Counted from the first letter of the stretch, positions 15,414 to 24,748 are shown. The stretch: 36,242 nucleotides of DNA from DASYXW01 sp035934405 (GCA_035934405.1 DASYXW010000088.1:1-36242); one strand, 5' to 3'. Notes: generated from the letters alone by a model not told the origin. Program-made: numbers and translations.

Positions 15414-16592
15414 ATGAAGATCGGAATCGACGCCAACCTCCTGTCGCGCTGGCGGGGCGGGTCCTCTGTCTATCTGCAGAATATCGTTCGCGAGCTGGAG
15501 AGAATCGACTCAGGGAATCAGTATTACCTCTATTCGCAGCGCCATTTCGCGCTGCCCTTTCAGAGCCCTCGCTGGCGGAAGCGGGTCAGCCGTCGGATTC
15601 CGTTCGCGCCCGGAACCTTGTGGCTGCTGACGGAGGCCCGAAGCATGGCCGCGCGGGATGGCGTGGACCTCTTCTGGGGACCCGGGCAGGCGTTGCCTCT
15701 CGGACTTCGACGCAGTGTGAGCAACGTCCTGACGGTCCATGATTTGGTCTGGCAGCGATTTCCTGAAACCATGAATTCGTATACCCATGCGGTGTACCGG
15801 TTGTTTCAGGAAAAATGGATTCGGTCGGCCGACCGGCTGATCGCTATTTCCGGCAGCGTGGGCAACGACCTCGAAAGCCTGCTTCATGTTCCGAGCTGCA
15901 AAATACGCGTCGTGCACCACGGCGTTTCTCGCGAGTACCAACCGCGCGACCCGGCGGCCGCTGCCCGTCATGTCGAGGAGAAACTTGGAATCTCCGGCAA
16001 GTACATTTGCGCGGTGGGGACGGTGGAGCCCAGGAAGAACTTGACGACGTTGATTCAAGCTGTGAAGATTCTAAAGGGGCGCGGCTGGGGTCACCAGTGT
16101 GTGATCGCCGGCGTGAAAGGGTGGAAGGATTCGAAAATCTATGCGAGCGTCCGGCAGGCCGGATTGACGGACCAGGATGTGCGCTTCCTCGGCTTCGTCG
16201 CCGATCAAGACATGCCGTGGTTGTATTCGGGCGCGACGGCGTTTGTTTTCCCTTCGCTTTACGAGGGGTTCGGACTTCCACTCGTGGAGGCCATGGCGTG
16301 CGGCGTTCCGATCGTCGCCTCCCATGCCCCTCCCATGCCGGAGATTCTGCAGGATGCGGCGCTGCTGGTGCCCCCGGCCGGCGCCGAGGAGTTCGCTGGA
16401 GCGATCGCGCGGGTGCTTGCGCAGCCGGAGCTTCGCGAAGAGTTGGCGGCGCGGGGATTGAAACGAGCCTGGCATTTTGGCTGGGATAAGGCGGCCCGAG
16501 AGCTCCTGGATGTATTTGAGGAGTGCTTCCGGGCGCGCGGGAAGACAAACCCGGTCGTGCAGGAGCAGATTAGCTTGTTAGAACGCCGTTGA
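15414..16592 (+). CDS. Glycosyltransferase family 4 (GT-B fold)
   Basis: 392 residues. Seen: IGIDANLLSRWRGGSSVY at the N-terminus, VLTVHDLVW and LIAISGSVGNDLE in the acceptor domain, and KYICAVGTVEPRKNL at the start of the C-terminal domain. PSLYEGFGLPLVEA carries the E-x7-E motif for nucleotide-sugar binding. All elements of a working retaining GT4 enzyme are present. The pattern resembles mannosyl- or rhamnosyltransferases of O-antigen and exopolysaccharide loci. It lies between a GT2 gene and a secreted glycosidase, with 14 bases to the latter. The exact sugar is not determinable. Confidence 0.9.
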   Translation: MKIGIDANLLSRWRGGSSVYLQNIVRELERIDSGNQYYLYSQRHFALPFQSPRWRKRVSRRIPFAPGTLWLLTEARSMAARDGVDLFWGPGQALPLGLRRSVSNVLTVHDLVWQRFPETMNSYTHAVYRLFQEKWIRSADRLIAISGSVGNDLESLLHVPSCKIRVVHHGVSREYQPRDPAAAARHVEEKLGISGKYICAVGTVEPRKNLTTLIQAVKILKGRGWGHQCVIAGVKGWKDSKIYASVRQAGLTDQDVRFLGFVADQDMPWLYSGATAFVFPSLYEGFGLPLVEAMACGVPIVASHAPPMPEILQDAALLVPPAGAEEFAGAIARVLAQPELREELAARGLKRAWHFGWDKAARELLDVFEECFRARGKTNPVVQEQISLLERR

Positions 16593-16594
16593 GC

Positions 16595-16600
16595 AGGAGG
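16595..16600 (+). promoter_or_regulatory. Shine-Dalgarno site fixing the glycosidase start
   Basis: AGGAGG lies six bases before ATG 16607. The earlier in-frame TTG at 16589 would place the site inside the gene, so ATG 16607 is the start. Confidence 0.75.
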
Positions 16601-16606
16601 AGAGAG

Positions 16607-17959
16607 ATGAATTTCGTCACACCGACCCACAGGCGATTTCGTAGTCCTCTAAGCGTTGCTATCGTGAGCCTGCTGTTTGTGGCTGCGGGTCTCGTGGCCA
16701 CACGAAGCACGGCCGCTCCGCCCGTCGGGCCTCCATCGGGTTCCGGGAACGCGACTTTTCGCAGCTTTAATGGGGTGAACAACCTGCCCCAGGCCGCACT
16801 CGCCGAGCAGATGGGACTCGGGTGGGTACGCATGGACTTCGTGTGGGCCACGATCGAACCGCAAAAGAACCAATGGAACTGGGCCAAGACCGACAACCTG
16901 GTTCGCGGCGCCCAGGCGCAAGGCTTGCAGGTTCTGCCTCTTCTGGCGCACACCCCGCCGTGGGCAAACGGGGGCCGTTCGCAAATCTATCCGGCGAACC
17001 AGATCGCGGACTGGGAGAGCTTTGTGGAACATGCGGTCGAGCGTTACAGCGCCGCCCCCTATAATCTGCGCTACTTTCAGGTGTGGAATGAGCCGACTTT
17101 GCAGGCAGGTTTCTTCAAAGCGGCGCGGAACCTTGATTACATTGACTTGATTTATCTTCCGGCCGCCAAGATCATCCGCCAGCACGGCTGTTATGTGGTT
17201 TTTGGCGGCTGGCCCGCCAGCAACTCCCTGCAGGAGCTCGCCGGTATCCTGAATTATCACAACGCCATCCAGTGGACGGACATCGTTGACGTGCACTACC
17301 GCTCGGCGGCGGACTGGCAACAGCTTTACAACACCTGGGTGGCAACCGGCAAGTGCCGCGGTTTGTGGCAGAGCGAGACCGGATATTCAGCCGGCCCGGA
17401 CTTTATCACCGTCGTATACAACCGGCTGCTGTTTATGAGCCTTCAGTGGGGATGGAAAAATCCTGATGCCTATAAGCTGTTTTATTACGCCGCGTGGGGC
17501 TCGGGGGCTGACGGGGAGAAGTGCCTGACGAAGACGGGCCCGGGCGGCCCGCTGGTGCTTTCCCACAACGGGGTCCGGCTTGCGGCGATGAGCCAGGTGC
17601 TGGGCGGAGGAACTCTCGCTCCGTTCACCCAGTTCACGGCGAACCCTCCCATGCCGGTGATGGCTTTAGGACGAGGGGGGCCGACCGCGGCGGGATACCG
17701 AGTGGGGAGCAATCGAGTTGTGATTGCCTTCTTCCTGGGCCGCCCGGCGGCCGGGAACCGTCCATCTGCTTCATTTACGATTGCCCTGCCCAGCCGACCC
17801 TCCCACGTCCAGTTGGTAAGTCCGACCGGCAGCCAGCATTGGGACCTGCCCAGCCAATACAGCGGCGGACGATTACAGGTCGCGGTGCCGCTAAGAACAG
17901 GAGTCGACGTGTGCCCGCAGTGTGGCTTGATTGAGGGGTACCTGGTGGTTGACCAGTAG
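16607..17959 (+). CDS. Secreted clan GH-A glycoside hydrolase (GH39-like)
   Basis: 450 residues. Seen: an N-terminal signal or anchor (basic residues 8-12, hydrophobic 14-31, then TAAPP). A TIM barrel follows with MGLGWVRMDFVWATIEP, the acid/base motif QVWNEPT (Glu162) and the nucleophile motif LWQSETGY (Glu257), and then a beta-rich C-terminal domain (about 370-450). Both catalytic glutamates are present, so a retaining glycosidase is likely, acting outside the cytoplasm. Known: PslG of Pseudomonas is a GH39-like enzyme encoded inside an exopolysaccharide operon and hydrolyses its own polymer. Inferred: a similar trimming or release role here. The substrate is unknown. Confidence 0.85.
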   Translation: MNFVTPTHRRFRSPLSVAIVSLLFVAAGLVATRSTAAPPVGPPSGSGNATFRSFNGVNNLPQAALAEQMGLGWVRMDFVWATIEPQKNQWNWAKTDNLVRGAQAQGLQVLPLLAHTPPWANGGRSQIYPANQIADWESFVEHAVERYSAAPYNLRYFQVWNEPTLQAGFFKAARNLDYIDLIYLPAAKIIRQHGCYVVFGGWPASNSLQELAGILNYHNAIQWTDIVDVHYRSAADWQQLYNTWVATGKCRGLWQSETGYSAGPDFITVVYNRLLFMSLQWGWKNPDAYKLFYYAAWGSGADGEKCLTKTGPGGPLVLSHNGVRLAAMSQVLGGGTLAPFTQFTANPPMPVMALGRGGPTAAGYRVGSNRVVIAFFLGRPAAGNRPSASFTIALPSRPSHVQLVSPTGSQHWDLPSQYSGGRLQVAVPLRTGVDVCPQCGLIEGYLVVDQ

Positions 17960-17963
17960 CCTC

Positions 17964-19220
17964 ATGCGAATCGTTTGGATCGCGGTTGACGTTCCGTACC
18001 CTCCGAATTCCGGTGGCAACGTCTGCATTTACAGCCGAATTCGGGAACTCGCCCGGCGAGGCCACCGCATTCGCCTGTTCGCATTTGCGCGGCCGGATGA
18101 GATCGCCGGGCGGACGTTCGAGCCCCTCCGGGAAATCTGCGAAGACGTCCAAGTATATCCCAAGCGCTCGGCGAAACGAGCGCTCCTCGGCTATCCCACG
18201 TCCAGCGTGCCGATGCGGGTGTTGACGCGGCCAGCGGAGGCCTTGTCTGCGGCGGTGGGCGAAATGGTGCGGGAGAACTGGGCGGAGGTCATACAAATTG
18301 AAACTTCGGTCCTGGCTCGCTGCCTCCCCGACCCTGGATTCGAAGGAAAGGCACCGGCGTTCCTGGACTTTTTCAGCCTGATGCACGAGGAAGCCGAAAG
18401 AATCGCTGCGCACCTTCCCGCTTTCTCTTCCCGCCGCGCGCTTTTTCGCCTGGAGGCGAAGCGGGCCAGGGCCTTCGAGCACGGCGCGCTCCGCCAGGAC
18501 AAGTTCTATCGGTACCAGTTTGTGTCGGACGCTGAATTGGACCGGGTCGGCGCCCTGTTCCCTCATCTGCGGCAAAAGTTGGTCCACGTTCCGATTGCGG
18601 TTGACCTGGAGGCTTTCGCTGCGCCGGAGGGGCCTTCGGTCGTCAGGTGCGATGGGCACCGAGCGGCTTCCGAAAAAAACATCTTGTTCTGCGGCAGTTT
18701 CGAAAACCCGGCGAACGAGGACGCGGCCCGGTGGTTTGCCCGAGACATCTTGCCGCTCGTTCGCCGCGAGGTTCCGGAAGTCCGCTTCGTCATCGTGGGC
18801 CGGAATGCGCGAAAGACCGTGGGCGATCTGCGGTCAGCGCAGGTTGAAATCTTCAGCGACGTCGAGGACGTCCGGCCGCACCTTTACTGCGCGGATGTCT
18901 GCGTGATGCCGCTGCGCGGGGGAGGCGGCGTGCGCGTGAAGCTCCTGGAAGCGGTGGCGGCCGAAAGGACCATCGTGACCACGCGGCTCGGCATGGAAGG
19001 AGTCTGTCTGGTTCCGTACGAACACCTCCTGGTTGCCGACCGTGAGGAGGAGTTTGCCAGGCACTGCGTTGAAGTCCTGCGCCAGCCGGCACGCTTTCAG
19101 CCGATGGCTCAGGAGGCGCGCGTGGTGCTCGCCAGGCACCACTCCTCGGAAGCGGTCGGCGACCAGTTGGAGAGCCTTTACGAGGACGCGCGGTCTAGCG
19201 TGGCCGCGGCCCGGGTTTGA
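17964..19220 (+). CDS. Glycosyltransferase family 4, sugar-transferase type
   Basis: 418 residues. Seen: the N-terminus RIVWIAVDVPYPPNSGGNVC with the usual Gly loop, LFCGSFENPANEDAARWF beginning the C-terminal domain, and DVCVMPLRGGGGVRVKLLEA for donor binding. This last motif replaces the usual E-x7-E by a G-x-R-x-K-x-x-E form common in Stp1/EpsH-type transferases. ATG 17964 begins four bases after the glycosidase stop; the longer frame from 17931 lies in the previous gene. The C-terminal 30 residues are helical. It probably adds a sugar of the repeat unit at the cytoplasmic face. Confidence 0.87.
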   Translation: MRIVWIAVDVPYPPNSGGNVCIYSRIRELARRGHRIRLFAFARPDEIAGRTFEPLREICEDVQVYPKRSAKRALLGYPTSSVPMRVLTRPAEALSAAVGEMVRENWAEVIQIETSVLARCLPDPGFEGKAPAFLDFFSLMHEEAERIAAHLPAFSSRRALFRLEAKRARAFEHGALRQDKFYRYQFVSDAELDRVGALFPHLRQKLVHVPIAVDLEAFAAPEGPSVVRCDGHRAASEKNILFCGSFENPANEDAARWFARDILPLVRREVPEVRFVIVGRNARKTVGDLRSAQVEIFSDVEDVRPHLYCADVCVMPLRGGGGVRVKLLEAVAAERTIVTTRLGMEGVCLVPYEHLLVADREEEFARHCVEVLRQPARFQPMAQEARVVLARHHSSEAVGDQLESLYEDARSSVAAARV

Positions 19221-19230
19221 GGAGAGCCTT

Positions 19231-20571
19231 TTGTTTACCCTGGTAGATGGATTCGTGGCGCTGGTGCTGCTCGCGGGCCTTCTGGGGAACCGCTTTCAGC
19301 CGCTCCCCGTCGCGGCGATCGGTCTGGTGGCGCTGCGAGGGACGGTGGCGCGAATCGCGAAGGGCGAGGGGTTCAGGAAGGTCGAGTGGGCCGTCCTCGT
19401 CTGCCTGGGTTATTGGCTGGCCACCTACTTCTGGTCAACCGGCGACGTGGGTAACCTGATTTCGTACAAGTTCCTGCGCCAGGACGGCTCGTTCCTGGTG
19501 AGCTACGCCGCCTTCTTTTTCCTTCTCGGACTGCCGCTGACCGTGAGACTGTGCGAGACTTTCTGGTTCGTTTTTCTCTCGGTTCTCAGCGTCGTCGGTC
19601 TGGCAGGAACTGCTATCACCTTGAACTTGCCGTATTCCTTTCTGCTTAATCCGTTGCGGGTGGTGATTCTTGAAGAAGCCGTTGGCGGCGACATGCTTGT
19701 GGGGTGGTACGAAGCGCATAATACAGCAGGAGGCGTATTTGCTATTGCCTCGGTCATGGTCCTGGTGCTGCTACAGCAGGAGAAAGTCAGCCAGAACGGC
19801 AAGATCTTTCGCTGGTTTCTGCTGGCCGGGTGTATGAGCGGGCTGATCTTCACATATTCTCGCGGCTCGTATCTTGCTTTTTGCGCCGGGGCGGCAGTGG
19901 TTCTTCCCTGGCGGAAGCTGGGTACGGTGGTAAAGGTCGGGCTGCTGGTCGCGGTCCCGGCCGTGCTCATCATGCTCGCGACCTCATCGGTGATGGACCG
20001 GATTGACACCATCACCGACCCCTACTACGGCACCAATGCCTCGCGCCTCGAAATCTGGGGCGAGGCTTGGGATTATTTCACGCTGAGCCCTATCGTCGGC
20101 ATCGGCTTCGGCCGCTTCAACGACGACTTCAAGCACTACAAAGGAGTCAAGCACGTTATTTGGGTGGCGACGGACGCCATCATCGTCAACAGCGATGGTC
20201 ACGCCCATAATTCATACTTGCAGTTCTTGGCCGAGGGCGGAATCATTGGGTTGTTCGTGACGTTGTACGTGTGGTGGTGTGGCTGGCGCGAGCTCTTGTA
20301 CTTTGAAGGAAGGTACCCTAAGTCGAAGCTCGGTTGGATTGAGAAGAGCGCCCGAGGCTGCCTAGTGGTGGTATGCGCCCACGCTATGACGGAGCACGCT
20401 CTGGGCCGGGGTTCGGTGGTCCTGATTCTGGGCGCGTTAATTGGCACAACCCTCGCTACGGCGCGACTGGAAGAGCGGGCGGCCAAACACCTGGCAAAGA
20501 GGGCGCTCCGCCTTGCGATGCCAGGACAAGTGGTTCCCGCAGGGCGTCCGGGGACCGTAGCGGTTAAGTAG
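19231..20571 (+). CDS. O-antigen polymerase/ligase-type membrane protein (Wzy_C domain), TTG start
   Basis: 446 residues with about 10-12 hydrophobic segments, an inner-membrane protein. Seen: FTYSRGSYLAFCAG with the conserved Arg, SRLEIWGEAWDYFTLSPIVGIGFG (written here in parts as SRLEIW and PIVGIGFG), and the periplasmic GHAHNSYLQFLAEGG with the conserved His. These are the Wzy_C hallmarks of polymerases and lipid-A-core or protein ligases. An AGGAGAG at 19220-19226 places the start at TTG 19231; the longer frame from 19033 runs inside the previous gene. Polymerase and ligase cannot be told apart here. A second such gene is at 31124. Confidence 0.85.
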   Translation: MFTLVDGFVALVLLAGLLGNRFQPLPVAAIGLVALRGTVARIAKGEGFRKVEWAVLVCLGYWLATYFWSTGDVGNLISYKFLRQDGSFLVSYAAFFFLLGLPLTVRLCETFWFVFLSVLSVVGLAGTAITLNLPYSFLLNPLRVVILEEAVGGDMLVGWYEAHNTAGGVFAIASVMVLVLLQQEKVSQNGKIFRWFLLAGCMSGLIFTYSRGSYLAFCAGAAVVLPWRKLGTVVKVGLLVAVPAVLIMLATSSVMDRIDTITDPYYGTNASRLEIWGEAWDYFTLSPIVGIGFGRFNDDFKHYKGVKHVIWVATDAIIVNSDGHAHNSYLQFLAEGGIIGLFVTLYVWWCGWRELLYFEGRYPKSKLGWIEKSARGCLVVVCAHAMTEHALGRGSVVLILGALIGTTLATARLEERAAKHLAKRALRLAMPGQVVPAGRPGTVAVK

Positions 20572-20600
20572 CTGTTTTCGAGATCAGACCGCCGCATGTC

Positions 20601-21767
20601 ATGAGAGACCATTCGCAGGCTAGGGTTGCGCTAGTCCACTACTGGCTGGTCGGCCAGCGGGGTGGCGAACGAGTTCTCGAAGCTCTGGCGGAAATGTTTC
20701 CGCAGGCGGACATTTTCACGCTGGTTTATGATCCCGGCCGTACCTCCGAAATCCTCCGGCGGCACCGAATCCAAACCTCATTTATCCAGAGACTCCCCTG
20801 GGCGCGAAAGGCCTATCGTTCCTACCTGCCATTTTGCCCCACGGCGCTCGAGCAATTCGACTTGCGGCAGTACGACCTGGTAATCAGCAGCGAATCCGGC
20901 CCCGCGAAGGGCGTGATTACCGCGCCGGAGACCTGCCACATCTGCTACTGTCATTCGCCCATGCGCTATGTATGGAACCTGTACCACGATTATTTGAAAA
21001 GCGTTGGCCCCTTCCGGCGGGCCCTCATCCCGCCTTTCATGCACTACGTTCGCCTTTGGGACAGCACCACGGCGGATCGGGTGGACCACTTTGTCGCCAA
21101 CTCTCACAACACCGCCCGGCGTGTTCTGAAGTACTACCGGCGCCGGTCCCACGTCATTTACCCTCCCGTGGACGTGGCCCGGTTCAAAATCTCCCCGGTG
21201 GTGGGTTCCTACTACCTGGTGGTGAGTGAGATGGTTCCGTACAAGAGGGTCGACCTGGCTGTGGCGGCGTTTAATGAGCTGGGCCGCAAGTTGGTGGTAG
21301 TGGGCGACGGTCCTGAGGCAGAGCGTTGGCGCCGGATGGCCGGCCCGAACGTCGAGTTCCGTGGCCGAGTGGACAACCATGAGCTACCTGAAATCTACTC
21401 TCATTGCCGCGCCCTGATATTCCCTGGCGAGGAGGACTTCGGGTTGACCCCTGTCGAAGCCCAGGCAAGCGGGCGTCCGGTGATCGCGTACGGAAAAGGT
21501 GGCGCTTTGGAGACGGTCCGCGATGGCGAGACCGGGATTCTATTCGACGAGCAGAACGTTCGGAGCCTGGTGGAGGCCGTTCAGCGCTTCGAGCGGAACG
21601 AGGCGCTGTTCGATCCGCATCGGCTGCGCGCCCACGCCGAACGCTTTGACGTCGCCCGCTTCAAGACGGAGATGGGAGACTTCATTACCGGCAAGATGGC
21701 CGAGTTTGCGGGCGCAGCATCCCAGAGCAATCGCCCGACCGTGGAATTGGAGCACAGCACTCGATGA
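20601..21767 (+). CDS. Glycosyltransferase family 4 (WbaZ/mannosyltransferase-like)
   Basis: 388 residues. Seen: the N-terminus VALVHYWLVGQRGGERVLEA, the acceptor-domain motif CYCHSPMRYVWNLYHDYL, then YYLVVSEMVPYKRVDLAV, and the donor motif FPGEEDFGLTPVEAQASGRP with the E-x7-E pair. This is the common O-antigen mannosyltransferase form, and a GDP-sugar donor is likely by family. Its stop overlaps the methyltransferase start by four bases (ATGA). All residues for a retaining GT4 appear intact. It may use GDP-D-rhamnose or GDP-heptose if the downstream pathways supply them. Confidence 0.9.
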   Translation: MRDHSQARVALVHYWLVGQRGGERVLEALAEMFPQADIFTLVYDPGRTSEILRRHRIQTSFIQRLPWARKAYRSYLPFCPTALEQFDLRQYDLVISSESGPAKGVITAPETCHICYCHSPMRYVWNLYHDYLKSVGPFRRALIPPFMHYVRLWDSTTADRVDHFVANSHNTARRVLKYYRRRSHVIYPPVDVARFKISPVVGSYYLVVSEMVPYKRVDLAVAAFNELGRKLVVVGDGPEAERWRRMAGPNVEFRGRVDNHELPEIYSHCRALIFPGEEDFGLTPVEAQASGRPVIAYGKGGALETVRDGETGILFDEQNVRSLVEAVQRFERNEALFDPHRLRAHAERFDVARFKTEMGDFITGKMAEFAGAASQSNRPTVELEHSTR

Positions 21768-22699
21768 CACTGCTCGCCCAGGGCGCGATCGTGACCGGTC
21801 CTTCCACGCCAAGGCGCCGCTGTCTTATCTGCCATAGCGCTGATCCTTCCGAGTATGCGCTCGTCTACCGCGTGCCCGAATTCGAAGTCATCCGATGCAA
21901 GCGCTGCGAATTGACTTTTATTGACTCCGAGACCGGCCTCGAGCCGGAGGTTGGGGAATACCCCCTCGAACAGTATCTTCACCTGGAGACAATGTACCGC
22001 TCGAAAGCGCGCCATGACTTTGCCGAACTGGAGCGGGTGTGGCGGAGCGTCAACGGCTCGGGCCACGCGCCCGTTCGCCTGCTCGACATCGGCTGCGGCG
22101 TTGGCATGTTTGTGGAGGAATCCGCGCGGCACGGCTGGCATCCGGAGGGAGTGGACGTCAACCGGGTGGCCGTCGGCTACGCCAACGACCAGAAGCATCT
22201 GCGCGTTTTTCTGCAGGATGCGGAAGGCGGGCTGCCCTTCGAGCCGGACTCGTTCGACGTGGTCACACTGTTTGGCGTGATCGAGCACCTGCAGAACCCA
22301 GGCAGCCTCCTCGTAGAGTGCCGCCGCGTTCTACGGCGCGGTGGAATGGCGGTGGCGCAGACTCCGACCGAAGATGGACTGCTGCGCCGGTGCGGCCGCT
22401 GGTTGTTCCGCTGGAGCGGCGGCAAGGTGACGTTCCCAGCCTATCAGTTTTATCAGCTTCACGGCGGGCACAGCATCTGTTTTTCCCGGAAGAGCCTCGG
22501 CCGGCTCCTGGCGCAATTGGATTTCGAGGTCAGGGAATCGGCTGACTCCACCTACGGGTTGAGCGTGCTATTGCATCGATTTCACCAGAACCCCTTGCCC
22601 TCGCGCCTCTGGAAGAGCGCCGGAACGGCCGCGGTGTTTGCGCTGGGGCGTATCATAGGCAGGTCAAACCATATGACTGTTTTCGCGGTGAAGAGATAA
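21764..22699 (+). CDS. SAM-dependent methyltransferase with N-terminal zinc-ribbon-like cysteines
   Basis: 311 residues. Seen: an N-terminal Cys motif (RRCLICHS ... IRCKRCELTF, two CxxC pairs), then the class I SAM motif RLLDIGCGVGMFVEE and VTLFGVIEHLQNPGSLL, then the C-terminal substrate half. The fold is a Rossmann methyltransferase. It overlaps the preceding glycosyltransferase by four bases. Known: this Cys-ribbon plus class I arrangement is common in polysaccharide loci, where the enzymes methylate sugars. The target hydroxyl or carboxyl is unknown; methylation at a chain end could control chain length, as in some O-antigens, by inference. Confidence 0.87.
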   Translation: MTLLAQGAIVTGPSTPRRRCLICHSADPSEYALVYRVPEFEVIRCKRCELTFIDSETGLEPEVGEYPLEQYLHLETMYRSKARHDFAELERVWRSVNGSGHAPVRLLDIGCGVGMFVEESARHGWHPEGVDVNRVAVGYANDQKHLRVFLQDAEGGLPFEPDSFDVVTLFGVIEHLQNPGSLLVECRRVLRRGGMAVAQTPTEDGLLRRCGRWLFRWSGGKVTFPAYQFYQLHGGHSICFSRKSLGRLLAQLDFEVRESADSTYGLSVLLHRFHQNPLPSRLWKSAGTAAVFALGRIIGRSNHMTVFAVKR

Positions 22700-22728
22700 A
22701 TCTGGCAGCGCAGTCACTGGAGTGGTGA

Positions 22729-23724
22729 ATGGAAAAACGCGCGCTCATCACGGGGATCACCGGTCAGGACGGCTCCTACCTGGCGGAGTTCCTGCTGGAA
22801 AAGGGTTACAAGGTCTACGGGCTGGTGCGCCGGTCGAGCACCATCAATTTCGAGCGGCTCGCCCATCTCCAGGATCGCTTGGAGCTGCTGCCGGGCGACT
22901 TGCTCGACCAGAACTCGCTGATCACGGCGATTCAGGAGAGCGAGCCGGCGGAGGTTTATAACCTGGCCTCGCAATCCTTTGTGCCCACGTCGTGGAACCA
23001 GCCAGTGCTAACGGGAGAGTTCACCGCTCTGGGCGTGACGCGAATGCTCGAAGCGGTGCGGGTGGTAGACCCGAAGATCCGCTTCTACCAGGCTTCTTCG
23101 AGCGAAATGTTCGGCATGGTGCGCGAGAGTCCGCAGAACGAGAATACGCAGTTCTATCCTCGCAGCCCTTATGGCGTGGCCAAGCTGTATGGGCACTGGA
23201 TCACGGTGAACTATCGTGAGAGCTACAATTTGTTTGCCTGCTCTGGGATCCTTTTCAACCACGAATCGCCGCGGCGCGGCCTCGAATTCGTCACCCGCAA
23301 GGTGAGTTACGCGGTGGCGCGGATCAAGCTGGGCTTGCAGCAGAAACTCAAGCTCGGCAACCTCGATGCCGAACGCGACTGGGGCTTCACGGGCGACTAC
23401 GTGCGCGCCATGTGGATGATGCTGCAGCAGGAAAAACCACAGGATTACGTGGTAGCCACCGGCATCACCCATTCCGTACGCCGCTTGTGTGAAGTGGCGT
23501 TCGCTCACGTGGGCCTCGACTACCGCGAACGGGTCGAGATTGATCCGGCCCTGCTGCGGCCGGCTGAGGTCCACCATCTGAAGGGCGACTATGCCAAGGC
23601 CAAGCGCGAACTGGGATGGCAGCCGACAGTATCGTTCGAAGGATTGGTGCGCATGATGGTGGACGCCGACCTCGAGCGCGTACGCTCCGGCGGCGTGGCC
23701 AAGCGAGGCTCCGGAATCGCATGA
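22729..23724 (+). CDS. gmd: GDP-mannose 4,6-dehydratase type (or GDP-heptose 4,6-dehydratase)
   Basis: 331 residues, extended short-chain dehydrogenase. It makes GDP-4-keto-6-deoxy-D-mannose from GDP-mannose if Gmd. Seen: GITGQDGSYLAE (residues 9-20) for cofactor binding, YQASSSEMFG with the Ser and Glu of the active site, YPRSPYGVAKLYG with Tyr148 and Lys152, and FNHESPRRG. GGAG lies six bases before the ATG. Overlaps rmd by four bases. It resembles Gram-positive-type Gmd such as that of Aneurinibacillus thermoaerophilus more than E. coli Gmd. Known: DmhA and WcbK, Gmd relatives, act on GDP-heptose. Because the locus also encodes the full GDP-heptose set and no GDP-mannose supply gene, either substrate is possible. 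Confidence 0.88.
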   Translation: MEKRALITGITGQDGSYLAEFLLEKGYKVYGLVRRSSTINFERLAHLQDRLELLPGDLLDQNSLITAIQESEPAEVYNLASQSFVPTSWNQPVLTGEFTALGVTRMLEAVRVVDPKIRFYQASSSEMFGMVRESPQNENTQFYPRSPYGVAKLYGHWITVNYRESYNLFACSGILFNHESPRRGLEFVTRKVSYAVARIKLGLQQKLKLGNLDAERDWGFTGDYVRAMWMMLQQEKPQDYVVATGITHSVRRLCEVAFAHVGLDYRERVEIDPALLRPAEVHHLKGDYAKAKRELGWQPTVSFEGLVRMMVDADLERVRSGGVAKRGSGIA

Positions 23725-24716
23725 GGGTTCTCATCACCGGCAGCGCCGGCTTTGCAGGCTCGCATCTCGTGGAACACTTGCTCTCGCAAGGACACGAGGT
23801 CGTGGCTTGGGCGCGCGAAGGTGAAGATCTGCAGAATCTCGATCGCGTCCATTCCAGGATCCGTGTCGTGACGGGCGACCTTCGTGACGGCGGACGCGTC
23901 CTCGAAGTCCTGCGAGACGCGCGGCCCGGGCGCATCTATCATTTGGCCGCGCTCTCCTCGCCCGCCGACTCGCTCCGCCATCCACGCCTGGTCTATGACG
24001 TCAATTTCACCGGCACGCTGAATCTGCTGATCGCCTGGCACGAGACTGGCATTGACAGCCGGATGCTCCTGGTCAGCTCGTCGCAGGTTTACGGCACGGT
24101 GGATGAGGCGAACATGCCCCTCACCGAAGGCGCTCCGTTGCGGCCCGCGACGCCCTACGCCGGCAGCAAAACGGCGGCGGAGTTCGCGGCGCTGCAATTC
24201 TTCCTGAGCGATGGTCTGCCCATCGTCCGGGTGCGGCCGTTCAATCACACCGGCCCGCGGCAACCCTCTTCGCTGGTTTGTTCGGACTTCGCGCGACAGG
24301 TGGCTGAAATCGGGCTGGGGCTGCGTCCTCCGGCGCTCACCACGGGTAACCTGAAGGTTCGCCGCGATTTTAGTGATGTGCGCGACGTCGTGCGCGGTTA
24401 CAGCCTGTTGCTCGAACGAGGCCGGCCGGGGGAGGTCTACCACCTTGGTTCGGGGCGCGCGGTCTCGATCGAGAGCATTCTCGAGAGCCTGATCGGCTTG
24501 GCGGCAAAACCCATCGAAGTTCGAACCGACCCGGCGAGGGTCCGTCCGGGCGAAGCGCCGGCGGTGTGGGGCGACGTATCGAAGGCGCAGGCGCTCGGAT
24601 GGCATCCGGAATATGAGCTGGCGGCTACTCTTCGCGACCTCAAGCGGTATTGGGAGGAGCGAATTAAGCGCGATGTGCGCCCGTCCCTCACGGTCGCGAG
24701 CTCTGTCGCGCCCTGA
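23721..24716 (+). CDS. rmd: GDP-4-keto-6-deoxy-D-mannose reductase-type NAD-dependent epimerase/dehydratase
   Basis: 331 residues, short-chain dehydrogenase fold. It should reduce the 4-keto group made by the preceding enzyme, giving GDP-D-rhamnose (or a GDP-6-deoxyheptose). Seen: LITGSAGFAGSHL with the G-x-x-G-x-x-G, the active-site VSSSQVYG, TPYAGSKTAAE with the Tyr-x-x-x-Lys pair, and RVRPFNHTGPRQ. ATG 23721 overlaps the gmd stop (ATGA), so the two are translated together, which supports the pairing. The frame extends back to 23616 but that lies in gmd. The next gene follows after 83 bases with a possible promoter. Confidence 0.85.
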   Translation: MRVLITGSAGFAGSHLVEHLLSQGHEVVAWAREGEDLQNLDRVHSRIRVVTGDLRDGGRVLEVLRDARPGRIYHLAALSSPADSLRHPRLVYDVNFTGTLNLLIAWHETGIDSRMLLVSSSQVYGTVDEANMPLTEGAPLRPATPYAGSKTAAEFAALQFFLSDGLPIVRVRPFNHTGPRQPSSLVCSDFARQVAEIGLGLRPPALTTGNLKVRRDFSDVRDVVRGYSLLLERGRPGEVYHLGSGRAVSIESILESLIGLAAKPIEVRTDPARVRPGEAPAVWGDVSKAQALGWHPEYELAATLRDLKRYWEERIKRDVRPSLTVASSVAP

Positions 24717-24739
24717 CGGGCCGGCCGGCGTCGCAAGCG

Positions 24740-24748
24740 TGGTACACT
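24740..24748 (+). promoter_or_regulatory. Candidate extended -10 promoter before gmhA
   Basis: TGGTACACT is an extended -10 form in the 83-base gap between rmd and gmhA, the largest gap in this half of the locus. No clear -35 is seen. It may start an internal transcript. Confidence 0.3.
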
